Positions 16,322-25,118 are shown, counted from the first letter of the stretch. The stretch: DNA of 64,000 bases from Xanthobacteraceae bacterium (GCA_019746355.1 JAIESC010000140.1:1-64000); one strand, 5' to 3'. The notes: generated from the sequence alone by a model not told the origin. A program made the numbers and translations.

Positions 16322-16966
16322 TTACGCCGCCTTGGCGAACTCCTCCTGCACCGACTTCTCGAACGCCAGCACCTTCTGCACGCTCGGCCGCTGCAGCATG
16401 CGCTCGAAATGCGCCGAGCAGTGCTTAAAGCCGGAGAAGTCGAGCTCGAACTGCCGCGCCCGCCGCTGGCACCAGAAGAAGTGCGCATCCGGCGCGGTGA
16501 AATGACCGAAGAAGAACTCGCGGCCGGCGAGGGCGTCGTCGGCGATCTTGAACAGCTCCATCAGGTTTGCGGTCGCAAGCTTCTTGACGCTGTCCTCGGT
16601 GCCCGGCACGTCGCACACCCGCGGCGGCGAATTGATCCGCGCGAGGAACGGGTGGATGCCGCCGGAGCACCACGACATCAGCGAGATCGCCTGCAGCTCC
16701 TCCCACGGATCGGCCGGCAAGAGCTTCGCCTGCGGAAACGTCCGCGCGATGAAGGTCTGGATCGCCACGCTCTCGCTCAGCACCTTTCCGTCGACGATGA
16801 GCAGCGGCACCTTGTGCTTGGGATTGAGCTTTAGGTACTCGGGCGAATTGTGCTGGTTCTTGCGGAAGTTCAGCGGCCGCACCTCGAAGCTCGCCTTCGC
16901 TTCGGTGAGCGTGACATAGGGCGCGAGCGCGCAGGTGATCGGGGCGTAGTAGAGCTCGATTTTCAT
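16322..16966 (-). CDS. Glutathione S-transferase family protein
   Basis: A 214-residue protein starting at MKIELYYAPITCALAPYVTL, with GGGAGGC upstream of the ATG (16971-16977). The thioredoxin-like N-domain (1-80) carries Cys12 at the site used by beta-class GSTs and the glutathione-binding KVPLLIVDGKVLSESVAIQTFIA. The C-terminal all-helical domain includes a GREFFFGHFTAPDAHFFW segment with the N-capping-box aspartate. Members conjugate or de-conjugate electrophiles with glutathione. A long reading frame to 18283 simply runs through the opposite gene and is not real. Confidence 0.88.
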   Translation of the reverse strand: MKIELYYAPITCALAPYVTLTEAKASFEVRPLNFRKNQHNSPEYLKLNPKHKVPLLIVDGKVLSESVAIQTFIARTFPQAKLLPADPWEELQAISLMSWCSGGIHPFLARINSPPRVCDVPGTEDSVKKLATANLMELFKIADDALAGREFFFGHFTAPDAHFFWCQRRARQFELDFSGFKHCSAHFERMLQRPSVQKVLAFEKSVQEEFAKAA

Positions 16967-17137
16967 AGGGGCCTCCCGTTTCTCGGTTTTGACCGTACCG
17001 CGAACCGGGCGTGAGCGAAATCCGCTCGGCGCGCCGCCGGTCTGCACCGGCTGCATCGGCCACGCGCCCCGACCGCGCTTGCCGAACGGCAACGTTGAAT
17101 GCGACAACCTTGGCCTCAAACCGGGAGAAAATCGTCC

Positions 17138-18136
17138 ATGCGTGTCGTCGCGCTCGAAGAGCATTTCACTGTCCCTGCCCTGGCGTCCAAGTACGTCAAG
17201 CCCGAAGCCGTCGCCAAGCGCGGCCATTTCAAGGGGCGGAACGTTGCTCCCGGCAAGTCCAGCCCGATGGAGCTCCTGCCCGAGATCGGCGAGAAACGGT
17301 TCAAGTCGATGGACGACGCCGGCATCACCGTGCAGGTGCTCTCGAACAGCGGCGCCGGCCCCGATCTCGTGCCCGGCCCGGACGGGATCGCGCTCGCCAA
17401 GGGCGTCAACGACCACCTGGCGGAGGTCGTCACCAAGCACCCCAAGCGTTTCGCCGGCTTTGCCTCGCTGCCGATGGCGAGCCCCGACGCCTGCGCCGAC
17501 GAGCTCCGCCGCGCGGTGAAGGACCTGAAGATGGTCGGCGCGATGATCCACGGCACGACCGAAGGCCGTTTCCTCGATCATCCGGGCTATGACGGCCTGC
17601 TGGCAGCGGCGGTCGAGCTCGATGTGCCGATCTATATCCACCCGAATGTTCCTTCGATGGACGTGCGGCAGGCCTATTACTCGAACCTGCCGGAGGGCTC
17701 CGACCGCGTGCTCGCGACCGCCGGGTGGGGCTGGCACTCGGAGGTCGCGATCCACATCCTGCGCATGGTGTTCGCCGGCACCTTCGACAAGCACCCGAAG
17801 CTCAAGATGGTCATCGGCCACATGGGCGAGATGCTGCCGGTGATGCTCGCCCGCCTCGACGAGGTGTCCGCGGCCGACATCGGGCACCTGAAGCGGCAGC
17901 CCAGCGCGACCATCGTCGAGCAGGTCTGGATCACCACCAGCGGCATCTTCAGCCAGCCGCCGTTCGTCGCGGCGCTGCAGACGTTCGGCATCGACCGCAT
18001 CATGTTCTCGGTCGACTACCCGTTCGCGCCCGATGCGCGGGGCCGCGATTTTCTCAACGAGGTGGCGCTTGCGCCGGCCGACATGGCGAAGCTTTGCCAC
18101 GGCAACGCGGATGCGCTGCTGAAGCTGAAGGCATAA
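17138..18136 (+). CDS. Amidohydrolase-family protein, aromatic-acid decarboxylase-like
   Basis: A 332-residue TIM-barrel protein. It begins MRVVALEEHFTVPAL; the EEHF start is typical of the gamma-resorcylate/2,3-dihydroxybenzoate decarboxylase and ACMSD branch. Further sites are IYIHPNVPSM (metal His), VIGHMGEMLPVMLARLD (His) and MFSVDYPFAP (catalytic Asp). The ATG at 17138 follows GGGAGA. Known relatives remove CO2 from hydroxybenzoates; a hydrolase role is also possible. A second member of the superfamily lies at 46349. Confidence 0.82.
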   Translation: MRVVALEEHFTVPALASKYVKPEAVAKRGHFKGRNVAPGKSSPMELLPEIGEKRFKSMDDAGITVQVLSNSGAGPDLVPGPDGIALAKGVNDHLAEVVTKHPKRFAGFASLPMASPDACADELRRAVKDLKMVGAMIHGTTEGRFLDHPGYDGLLAAAVELDVPIYIHPNVPSMDVRQAYYSNLPEGSDRVLATAGWGWHSEVAIHILRMVFAGTFDKHPKLKMVIGHMGEMLPVMLARLDEVSAADIGHLKRQPSATIVEQVWITTSGIFSQPPFVAALQTFGIDRIMFSVDYPFAPDARGRDFLNEVALAPADMAKLCHGNADALLKLKA

Positions 18137-18341
18137 GCGCCCGATATCACGGCATCGCGGAACTGGCGTCAGCAAGATGCTGACACCAGTCGCGGCGCGA
18201 TGCGTGGGCCGGTCTCGCGCAACAAGCGGTTCGCGTATCGGCCGTTCGGTGTTCCGGCGGCCGGAATTGAACCTTGACCGCACCCACGTAGTGATGGGTT
18301 ATGGGGTCCGTATCCATGGCGTGCCTCAGGAATTCAGTCGA

Positions 18342-19850
18342 ATGCCCATCGAGCAAGACGAAACCGGCGGCCGCATCTTCTTCTCCTCCACCGGCCGCTC
18401 GCTGGAGGACGACGACCAGGTCGTGGTGCTCTCGGTCGGCGTCGACATCGGCTCGTCGACCTCGCATCTGGTGTTCTCGCGCATCGTGCTGGAACGGCTC
18501 GACAGCCGCTATGTCGTCACCGAGCGCGAAACGTTCTACGCCTCCGACATCCTGCTCACGCCCTACTCGGCCGAGAACACCATAGATGCCGACGCACTCG
18601 GCGCGTTCATCGCCAAGGAATACGCCGACGCCAGGGTCGAGCCGGGCGAGATCGACACCGGCGCGCTGATCCTCACCGGCGTCGCGGTGCAGCGGAAGAA
18701 CGCGCGCGCCATCGGCGAGCTGTTTGCGAAAGAGGCCGGCAAGCTCGTCGCGGTGTCGGCCGGCGACAATCTCGAGACGGTGATGGCGGCCTACGGCTCG
18801 GGCGCGGTGGCGCGCTCGATCCGCGACGAGTGCGTGGTGATGAACGTCGACGTCGGCGGCGGCACGTCGAAGATCGCGGTGTGCGCCGAGGGCAAGGTGA
18901 TCGACGTTGCCGCGGTCGACGTCGGCGCGCGCCTGCTGTGCCTTGCGGGCGACGGCACGATCCTGCGGATCGAGGAGGCCGGACGGCGGCATGCGCTGGA
19001 CGTCGGCCTGAGCATCGCGCCGGGCGACAAGCTGACACTGGACCAGGCGCGGACCGTGTGCAGCGCGATGGCGGACAAGCTGTTCGAGACCATGCGCGGC
19101 GGCGCGCCGGCGGCGCAGGGCGTCTCGCTTTTGCGCACAGAACCGCTTTCGCAGAAGCACAATGTGGGACGAATCCAATTCTCCGGCGGCGTGTCGGAAT
19201 TCATTTACGGCAACGAGACCCAGAAGTTCGGCGACCTCGGGCCATTCCTTGCGGACGAAATCCGCAAGCGCGTCGATGCATTCTGTCCGAACCTCGAGCC
19301 TTCGATCGAAGGCATCCGCGCCACCGTGGTCGGCGCCTCGCAATACACCATTCAATTGAGCGGCAGCACGATCTTCGTCTCGCCGCTCGACGCGTTGCCG
19401 CTGCGCAACGTGCCGGTGATCGCGCCCGCGCTGCCGCTCGCCGGCGAGACCATCGATCCCGCCGCCGTTGCGCGTGAAACGCAGGCGATGCTCAAGCGGC
19501 TCGACCTCAATGGCGGCGAGCAGCCGGTCGCCGTGTTCGTGCCCTGGCAGGGCTCGGCCACGTTCCAGCGGCTCGACGCGTTCTGCAAAGGCGTCGCCGA
19601 CGGCCTCGCGAACGTGCTGAAGAACGGCCATCCGCTGGTGCTGGCCGGCGACGGCGATGTCGGCGGCCTCCTCGGCATCCATCTGCACGAGGAAATGAAA
19701 CTCGCCAATCCGGTCGTGTCGATCGACGGCCTTGAGCTCAAGGAATTCGACTACATCGACATCGGCACCATGCTGGAAAGCTCCGGCGCGGTGCCGGTTG
19801 TCATCAAATCGCTGATCTTCCCCACCGCAACGCCGGAGCGGCCGCGATAG
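18342..19850 (+). CDS. eutA: Ethanolamine ammonia-lyase reactivating factor EutA-like
   Basis: About 502 residues from the ATG at 18342 (AGGAA nine bases before); in-frame ATG at 18294 is an alternative. The protein has an actin-like ATPase fold: VVVLSVGVDIGSSTSHLVFSR (phosphate 1), VVMNVDVGGGTSKIAVCAEGKVI (phosphate 2) and a C-terminal PLVLAGDGDVGGLLG. The whole pattern, including GAFIAKEYADARVEPGEIDTGALILTGVAVQRKNAR, fits EutA, which swaps damaged cobalamin out of ethanolamine ammonia-lyase. No eutB or eutC is in the window, so the partner enzyme is either elsewhere or different. It follows the amidohydrolase closely. Confidence 0.8.
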   Translation: MPIEQDETGGRIFFSSTGRSLEDDDQVVVLSVGVDIGSSTSHLVFSRIVLERLDSRYVVTERETFYASDILLTPYSAENTIDADALGAFIAKEYADARVEPGEIDTGALILTGVAVQRKNARAIGELFAKEAGKLVAVSAGDNLETVMAAYGSGAVARSIRDECVVMNVDVGGGTSKIAVCAEGKVIDVAAVDVGARLLCLAGDGTILRIEEAGRRHALDVGLSIAPGDKLTLDQARTVCSAMADKLFETMRGGAPAAQGVSLLRTEPLSQKHNVGRIQFSGGVSEFIYGNETQKFGDLGPFLADEIRKRVDAFCPNLEPSIEGIRATVVGASQYTIQLSGSTIFVSPLDALPLRNVPVIAPALPLAGETIDPAAVARETQAMLKRLDLNGGEQPVAVFVPWQGSATFQRLDAFCKGVADGLANVLKNGHPLVLAGDGDVGGLLGIHLHEEMKLANPVVSIDGLELKEFDYIDIGTMLESSGAVPVVIKSLIFPTATPERPR

Positions 19851-19960
19851 TCGCTTGGCGATGGCCCATTTCGGGCCAGCCGCAAGATCCTGTTCGCCAG
19901 ACCCTGCGGCCTCTTGTCCGGGGCAGGCCTCTCGCGCCCGTGGTCTACTGCGGCAAAGCC

Positions 19961-19990
19961 GTCATAAGGCTTGGGGTCATAAGGCTTGGG
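19961..19990. repeat. Perfect 15-bp tandem duplication
   Basis: GTCATAAGGCTTGGG occurs twice in a row at 19961-19975 and 19976-19990, directly upstream of the ABC exporter start at 20005. It is 15 bp (five codons), so it does not change frame and would be recent slippage. Confidence 0.8.
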
Positions 19991-20004
19991 GGAGGCGTCG
20001 GGGG

Positions 20005-21759
20005 ATGCCGCGTTTCATGCTCACGCTGCGCGCGTTTCTCGCGCTGGCGTTGCCGTACTTCCGCTCGTCGGAGGGCCGCTGGCGCGGGCGCGCGCTGCTC
20101 GCCGGCGTGATCGCCGCCGAGTTCGCGCTGGTCTATGTCGCCGTTCTCACCAACCAGTGGAACGGCCGCTTCTTCAACGCGCTCGAGGCGCGCAACTGGG
20201 ACAAGGTCCAGATCGAGCTTCTGGTGTTCCTGCTGATCGTGCTCGCGAACTCGGCCGCGGGCGCCGGCATGTGGTGGGTCGGCCAGCACTTCCAGATGCG
20301 CTGGCGGCGCTGGATGACGGAACGCTTCGCCGGCAACTGGATGGTCAACGGGCGGCACTATCGCATCCGGTTCATCGGCCCCGAGGTCGACAACATCCAC
20401 CTGCGGATCGCCAACGACATCTATATCTTCATCCAGAAGACCTACGAGGTCGGCAGTGCGCTGGTCGGCGTGCTGGTGACGCTGATTTCGTTTGCGATCA
20501 TCCTCGGCGGGCTTTCCGCGATCACGCCCTTGCCGCTGTTCGGCACCGATTTCTCGTTCCCTGGCTACCTGATCGTGGTCGCGGTCTGCTACGCCTGCAT
20601 CGCCACCACGATCGCCCATCTCGTCGGCCGCCGCCTCGTGCACCTGAACTTCCAGCAGCAGCGCCGCGAAGCTGACGTTCGCTTCGCCACCGCGCGGGTC
20701 ACCGACCACTCCGAGCAGGTCGCGCTGCTCAAGGCCGAGCCGGTCGAGCGCACCGAGATCGGCCGGCGGTTCGACGCGCTCGTCACCAACTGGCGGGTGC
20801 TCGCCGCGGTGCAGACGCGGCTCACCGGATTCACCTACGGCTATGCCCAGGTGTCGATGATCTTTCCGACGCTGGTGGTGACGCCGGCGTATCTCGTCGG
20901 CGCGATTCCGCTCGGCGTGCTGGTGCAGGCGGCGGCGGCGTTCCAGAAGGTCGAGACGTCCTGCGCCTACTTCATCAACTACTACAGCCGCATCGCCGAA
21001 TGGAAAGCCGCGCTCGACCGCCTCTGGCAGCTCGATATGGCGCTGGCGCGCGTCGACACCACGGCGCCGGCGCACGGCGCGGTCGAGGTGCTGCACGAGC
21101 CGCGCACGGATCTCGCGCTGGAGGGGCTGGTCCTGCGCAGCGAGGGCGGCGATCGCATCACCGGCGTTCCGGACCTCGTGTTGAACTCGGGCGACCGGCT
21201 TTTGATCAACGGCGCGTCGGGATCGGGCAAGACCACGCTGTTCCGCGCGCTCGCCGGCATCTGGCCGTTCGGCGAGGGCCTGATCCGGATGCCGACCGGC
21301 ACCCGCGTGCTCACGCTGTCGGCGCGGCCGTATTTTCCGCTGGGTTCGCTGCGTCAGGCGCTGGCGGCGCCGGCGCTCACCGCCGAGGTGTCCGACGCGG
21401 AAATGAGAGGCGCGATGCGCGCGACGGGCCTCATGCATCTCATCGACCGGCTCGACGAGGAGGCCGACTGGACCACGGCGCTGTCCGCCGGCGAGCAGCG
21501 CCGCATCGGGCTTACACGCGCGCTGATCCTTCGACCCGACGTGCTGCTGATCGACGATGCGGACGTCACCTCCGACATCGGCCGCGCGAAAGAGTTCTAC
21601 GACCTGCTCGCCGAGCTGCTGCCCGAAGCCATCGTCGTGTCCGCGAGCAGCTCATCGATGCTGGCGGGCTTCCATCACAACGCCATCACCATCGGACAGG
21701 GCGAGCGGCCGCCGCGGCAGGCGGCCCAGCGCGTGCTCGCGATCGCGACGCCGGTTTGA
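20005..21759 (+). CDS. ABC transporter, fused permease/ATPase of the YddA/ABCD type
   Basis: A 584-residue half-transporter. The membrane part (about 1-330) belongs to the ABC_membrane_2/SbmA-like group (TNQWNGRFFNALEARNWDKVQIEL, FIGPEVDNIHLRIANDI, RVTDHSEQVALLKAE). The ATPase part (about 370-570) has Walker A GASGSGKTTLF and signature LSAGEQRRIGLTRALI. Walker B reads VLLIDDAD, so the usual catalytic Glu is Asp, and the switch segment reads VVSASSSSMLAGFHH where relatives have ...GHR..., so the switch His is missing. The start at 20005 was chosen from GGAGG-rich upstream sequence; the frame opens earlier at 19855. Substrate could be a peptide, cobalamin or fatty acyl compound. Confidence 0.82.
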   Translation: MPRFMLTLRAFLALALPYFRSSEGRWRGRALLAGVIAAEFALVYVAVLTNQWNGRFFNALEARNWDKVQIELLVFLLIVLANSAAGAGMWWVGQHFQMRWRRWMTERFAGNWMVNGRHYRIRFIGPEVDNIHLRIANDIYIFIQKTYEVGSALVGVLVTLISFAIILGGLSAITPLPLFGTDFSFPGYLIVVAVCYACIATTIAHLVGRRLVHLNFQQQRREADVRFATARVTDHSEQVALLKAEPVERTEIGRRFDALVTNWRVLAAVQTRLTGFTYGYAQVSMIFPTLVVTPAYLVGAIPLGVLVQAAAAFQKVETSCAYFINYYSRIAEWKAALDRLWQLDMALARVDTTAPAHGAVEVLHEPRTDLALEGLVLRSEGGDRITGVPDLVLNSGDRLLINGASGSGKTTLFRALAGIWPFGEGLIRMPTGTRVLTLSARPYFPLGSLRQALAAPALTAEVSDAEMRGAMRATGLMHLIDRLDEEADWTTALSAGEQRRIGLTRALILRPDVLLIDDADVTSDIGRAKEFYDLLAELLPEAIVVSASSSSMLAGFHHNAITIGQGERPPRQAAQRVLAIATPV

Positions 21760-21766
21760 GTTTCCG

Positions 21767-22357
21767 TCAGATTGTCACGAGCAGAGCGGCGCCGACCGCG
21801 GCGATGGCGCCGCCCGCGGTGCGCGCGGCAAAGCGAACCGGCAGGCGGTTCGCCGCAAGGCCGATGGCGAGGCCCGCGAGATGGAGCGCGAGCGTCGCGG
21901 CAACGAAGCCCGCGCCGTAGCCGAGCGCCGAGGTCTGCGCCGGCAGCTCGACGCCGTGCGCGTAGCCATGCAGCAGCGCGAACAGGCCGATCAGCGGCAA
22001 GCTCACCGCGAACGACGGACGCCAGGTCAGCGCAACCGCCGCGCCGAGCACCAGCACCGAACCGGTGATACCGATCTCGACCCCCGGCAGCGTCACGCCG
22101 GCAAAGCCCAGCGTCGCGCCCGCGGCCATCACCGCCGGAAACGCCAGCGGCAGCAGCCACAGCGCCCGGCCGCCGAGCTGCGAGGCCCAGAGACCGACCG
22201 CCACCATCGCCAGCAGGTGGTCGAGACCGGTGAGCGGATGCGCGAAGCCCGCGGCGAAGCCGAGATGCGAATGATCGCCGGGATGGGCGAAGGCCGCCGT
22301 GCTGAACGCGGTGGCCAGAAGGGCGAGCGAAGCGGTGCAGGCAATGCGGCGCATCAT
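21767..22357 (-). CDS. HupE/UreJ family membrane protein
   Basis: A 196-residue protein with a signal peptide (MMRRIACTASLALLATAFSTAAFA) followed by HPGDHSHLGFAAGFAHPLTGLDHLLAMVAVGLWA, the metal-binding His/Asp signature of the HupE/UreJ group, then six membrane segments. Family members move nickel for hydrogenase or urease, or are of unknown role. GAGGA lies before the ATG at 22357, so the ATG at 22366 in the same frame is less likely. No hydrogenase or urease gene is near. Its stop is 7 bp from the end of the convergent ABC exporter gene. Confidence 0.85.
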   Translation of the reverse strand: MMRRIACTASLALLATAFSTAAFAHPGDHSHLGFAAGFAHPLTGLDHLLAMVAVGLWASQLGGRALWLLPLAFPAVMAAGATLGFAGVTLPGVEIGITGSVLVLGAAVALTWRPSFAVSLPLIGLFALLHGYAHGVELPAQTSALGYGAGFVAATLALHLAGLAIGLAANRLPVRFAARTAGGAIAAVGAALLVTI

Positions 22358-22425
22358 GTTCCTCATGGGAGAACGGCGAAACCCGGTAAGCAAGTCTAGC
22401 GAATTTTGCTTATCCGCGGAAAGCG

Positions 22426-22788
22426 TCAATCGACGTCGATGAACACGGTCCCGCCCTCGACGGTTGCAGGGTAGGTCTTCACCGGGATCATGCAGGGTGG
22501 CGACACCACCTCGCCGGTCTTGATGTCGAACTGGCCGTTGTGGAAGTTGCACTCGACCACGTCGCCGTCGATGTAGCCCTCGGACAGCGAGCCCGGCCCG
22601 TGGGTGCAGGCGTCGTCGGTCACGTAGAACGTCCCCTCGACGTTGAAAACGGCAACGGTCAGGCCCGAGGCCTCGACGCGGAGCGCGGTGCCCGCGGCAA
22701 CCTCCTCGGCCTTGCAAAGTTCAACTCTGGTAGTCACGGCAGTGGGTTCTCTCACGTTAAGGATGGGGCTAGATTTGACCTGGATCAT
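22426..22788 (-). CDS. Rieske [2Fe-2S] ferredoxin, oxygenase electron-transfer component
   Basis: A 120-residue soluble Rieske protein. Cluster ligands are Cys and His in DACTHGPGSLSEGYIDG and Cys and His in VVECNFHNGQFD, separated by the expected spacing. The start region is uncertain: VTTRVELCKAEEVAAG resembles the usual N-terminus, so an internal start is possible. It is divergent from the oxygenase alpha subunit at 22933, with a 144-bp shared upstream region, and is its likely electron donor. Confidence 0.88.
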   Translation of the reverse strand: MIQVKSSPILNVREPTAVTTRVELCKAEEVAAGTALRVEASGLTVAVFNVEGTFYVTDDACTHGPGSLSEGYIDGDVVECNFHNGQFDIKTGEVVSPPCMIPVKTYPATVEGGTVFIDVD

Positions 22789-22932
22789 AGATCACGGGCG
22801 GCAAACCTCGGTCAATGCTAATGGCCTGAACCACTTGAGCTTTCACTTGGGCTATTGCTGGCTTGAGCAATCCAACCCGGCGGCGCTATAGAGCGCAAAA
22901 CTTTCTGGCGCGAGCCATTTCAGGAGTGAGCG

Positions 22933-24216
22933 ATGCTCCGCAAAGAACAGAACGACCTTCTCACACAGACAGGCCCCGGCACGCCGATGGGGCAGATGTT
23001 CCGCTCGACCTGGCAGCCGGCGCTGCTGTCCGAGGAGCTGCCCGAGCCCGGCTGTCCGCCGGTGCGGGTGAAGCTCCTCTCGGAGCGGCTGCTCGCCTGG
23101 CGCGACTCCAACGGCAAGCTTGCGCTGACCGACGAGTTCTGCGCCCACCGCGGCGTCTCGCTGTGGTTCGGAAGGAACGAGCACGGCGGGCTGCGCTGCC
23201 CGTATCATGGCTGGAAGTACGACCACACCGGCCAGTGCGTCGAGGTGCCGTCGGAGCCGACCGAAAGCGGCTACTGCCAGAAGATCAGGCTCAAGTCCTA
23301 TCCGCTGATCGAGCGCGGCGGCGTGCTGTGGACCTACATGGGTCCGCCGGAGAAGCAGCCGCCGCTGCCGGAATGGGAATTCGCGATGGTGCCGGCCTCG
23401 CACAGCTTCATGTCGAAGCGGCTGCAAGAGTGCAACTGGCTGCAGGCGATGGAAGGCGGCATCGATTCGAGCCACGTCTCGTTCCTGCATTCGGGCGAGC
23501 TCAACAGCGATCCGCTGTTCAAGGGCTCGAAGGGCAACCAGTACAACATGGGCGACATGAAGCCGGTGTTCGAGGTGGTCGAGAGCCCCGGCGGCCTCTA
23601 CATCGGCGCACGGCGCAACGCCGAGGAGGGCAAGTACTACTGGCGCGTCACCCAGTGGGTGATGCCGGCGTTCACGATGATCCCGCCGCGCGCCGATCAT
23701 CCGGTGCACGGCCACTTCTGGGTGCCGATCGACGACCAGAACTGCTGGGCCTGGAGCTTCGACTACAAGGTCACGCGCCCGCTCACCGACAAGGAGCGCA
23801 AGGCGATGGAGGCCGGCCAGGGCATCCACGTCGCCTATGTGCCGGGCACCTACATCCCGGCCGCCAACAAGACCAACGACTACCTGATCGACCGCAAGGC
23901 GCAGAAGGAAGGCCGCACCTTCAGCGGCGTGTTCGGCATCGCCATGCAGGATGCCTCGCTGCAGGAGAGCATGGGACCGATCATCGACCGCACCAAGGAG
24001 AATCTCGTCTCCACCGACAACGGCATCATCATGGCGCGGCACCGCCTGCTGCGCGCGCTGAAGGTGATGGAAAAGGGCGAGACGCCGCCCGGCGTCAGCC
24101 TCGAGCATCAGCATGTGCGCTCGGCGGCCGTTGTTCTGCCGCCGGACAAGCACTTCAAGGATGCCGCCAAGGAAGCGCTGCGGGTGCAGACCGGCAAAGA
24201 GCACGTGACGGTCTGA
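22933..24216 (+). CDS. Rieske non-heme iron oxygenase, alpha subunit (phthalate dioxygenase-like)
   Basis: A 427-residue oxygenase. The N-terminal Rieske domain has EFCAHRGVSLWFGRNEHGGLRCPYHGWKYDHTGQC. The catalytic domain has EGGIDSSHVSFLHSGE, i.e. the Asp-x2-His-x4-His mononuclear-iron site with its bridging Asp. Length and the long catalytic domain fit the phthalate 4,5-dioxygenase/vanillate demethylase group, which need no beta subunit. It would hydroxylate or demethylate an aromatic acid. The gene is followed after 1 bp by 24218 and by a PsiF-like gene, which probably share its transcript. Confidence 0.9.
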   Translation: MLRKEQNDLLTQTGPGTPMGQMFRSTWQPALLSEELPEPGCPPVRVKLLSERLLAWRDSNGKLALTDEFCAHRGVSLWFGRNEHGGLRCPYHGWKYDHTGQCVEVPSEPTESGYCQKIRLKSYPLIERGGVLWTYMGPPEKQPPLPEWEFAMVPASHSFMSKRLQECNWLQAMEGGIDSSHVSFLHSGELNSDPLFKGSKGNQYNMGDMKPVFEVVESPGGLYIGARRNAEEGKYYWRVTQWVMPAFTMIPPRADHPVHGHFWVPIDDQNCWAWSFDYKVTRPLTDKERKAMEAGQGIHVAYVPGTYIPAANKTNDYLIDRKAQKEGRTFSGVFGIAMQDASLQESMGPIIDRTKENLVSTDNGIIMARHRLLRALKVMEKGETPPGVSLEHQHVRSAAVVLPPDKHFKDAAKEALRVQTGKEHVTV

Positions 24217-24217
24217 C

Positions 24218-24721
24218 ATGCAGTCCGAATCCGCCCGCATGTCGAGCGCCGCCGAGGCGCGCTTCCGGATCGATGCGCCGAACTCGAAGCCGCGCGCGGT
24301 CAAGGTGATCGCGCTCGACCGGCCGAGCGAGCGCGTGGTCAAGGAGCTGGCGCAACGGCAGTGGAACCGGGCGACCTTCTTCACCGCGTCGGCCTTCGGC
24401 AGCGCGCCGAAGCAGGGCGAAAGCTTCGCTGGCTGGCTCAGCGATTTGGCCGGCCGCACCAAGGACCTGATCGACGAGGTCAACAACGCCGATCTCGTGG
24501 TGATGGTGGCGGCAGCCGGCGAAAGCGCACAGGCGGCCTCGATCATCGGTGAGGCCTGCAGCGTCAAGCGGGTGATGACCACCGCGCTGGTGCTCGGCGG
24601 CAGCGCCTCCGACGAGGCGCTGTCGAAGACACTCTCGCATCTACGGCCCTGGGCGCTGATGCTGGTGATCGCCAGCGCCGAGGAATACATCGCCGACATG
24701 CTGACGGCGCTCAGAGCCTGA
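24218..24721 (+). CDS. Protein of unknown function in the Rieske oxygenase operon
   Basis: A 167-residue soluble protein that I do not recognise. After a variable N-terminus it has two alternating beta-alpha segments: AVKVIALDRPSERVVKEL, and ADLVVMVAAAGESAQAASIIGEACSVKRVMTTALVLGGSASDEALSKTLSHLRPWALMLVIASAEEYIADML. This suggests a Rossmann-like fold with hydrophobic strands VVMVAA, TTALVLGG and ALMLVIAS. It starts 1 bp after the oxygenase stop and ends overlapping the ATG of the next gene (ATGA), so translation of the three genes is coupled. An accessory or regulatory role for the oxygenase is a guess from position. Confidence 0.6.
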   Translation: MQSESARMSSAAEARFRIDAPNSKPRAVKVIALDRPSERVVKELAQRQWNRATFFTASAFGSAPKQGESFAGWLSDLAGRTKDLIDEVNNADLVVMVAAAGESAQAASIIGEACSVKRVMTTALVLGGSASDEALSKTLSHLRPWALMLVIASAEEYIADMLTALRA

Positions 24722-24948
24722 TGGGGACATCCATGACGATGCGGTTTCTGATTGCGGCGGGTCTTGCGGTTGCCGTGCTTGGCAGTGCGGGCGCCCAGAC
24801 CGTCACGCGGGAGCAGAAGCAGGAAACCTGCAACTTCGGCGCCGACAGCCAGAAGCTGACCGGCGCGAAGCGCAAGAGCTTCATCGCAAAGTGCATGTCG
24901 GACAAGGATTCGCCGCGCGGCAAGCCGACCGGGGCTGCGGCGAGGTAG
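24721..24948 (+). CDS. PsiF-like small secreted protein
   Basis: A 75-residue protein with signal peptide (ATG 24721 or 24733/24739) and a mature part QTVTREQKQETCNFGADSQKLTGAKRKSFIAKCMSDKD. The C-N-F-G-A...L.G.KRKSF..KCM pattern fits the PsiF repeat of small periplasmic proteins linked to phosphate starvation in E. coli. Its ATG overlaps the stop of the preceding gene. Confidence 0.7.
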   Translation: MGTSMTMRFLIAAGLAVAVLGSAGAQTVTREQKQETCNFGADSQKLTGAKRKSFIAKCMSDKDSPRGKPTGAAAR

Positions 24949-24984
24949 CGAAGCGCTTCTCAGCTAAATGCACCATTCTGTCTG

Positions 24985-25103
24985 CGTCATGCCCGCGCTT
25001 GTCGCGGGCATCCACGCCTTGGCTGCAAAGTAAGGCGTGGATGGCCGGGACATAGGCGAGCGTAGCGACGCCGTCCTTCGGACGGCTACGCCCGGCCATG
25101 ACG
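24985..25103. repeat. Composite palindromic intergenic element
   Basis: A 119-bp element with outer arms CGTCATGCCCG / CGGCCATGACG. Inside, ATGCCCGCGC/GCGGGCAT, TCCACGCCTT/AAGGCGTGGA and GCCGTCC-TTC-GGACGGC form separate hairpins. The end sequences match those of the 89-bp units at 7939 and 9050, so it is a longer member of the same family. Confidence 0.65.
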
Positions 25104-25118
25104 GCGGCACGTGAAACG

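Noticed and set aside
16967..18283. Long reverse-strand open frame upstream of the GST, giving a 653-residue reading frame.
   Set aside because: It overlaps the well-supported amidohydrolase gene on the other strand and lacks any domain outside the last 214 residues; a ribosome-binding site precedes the internal ATG at 16966.
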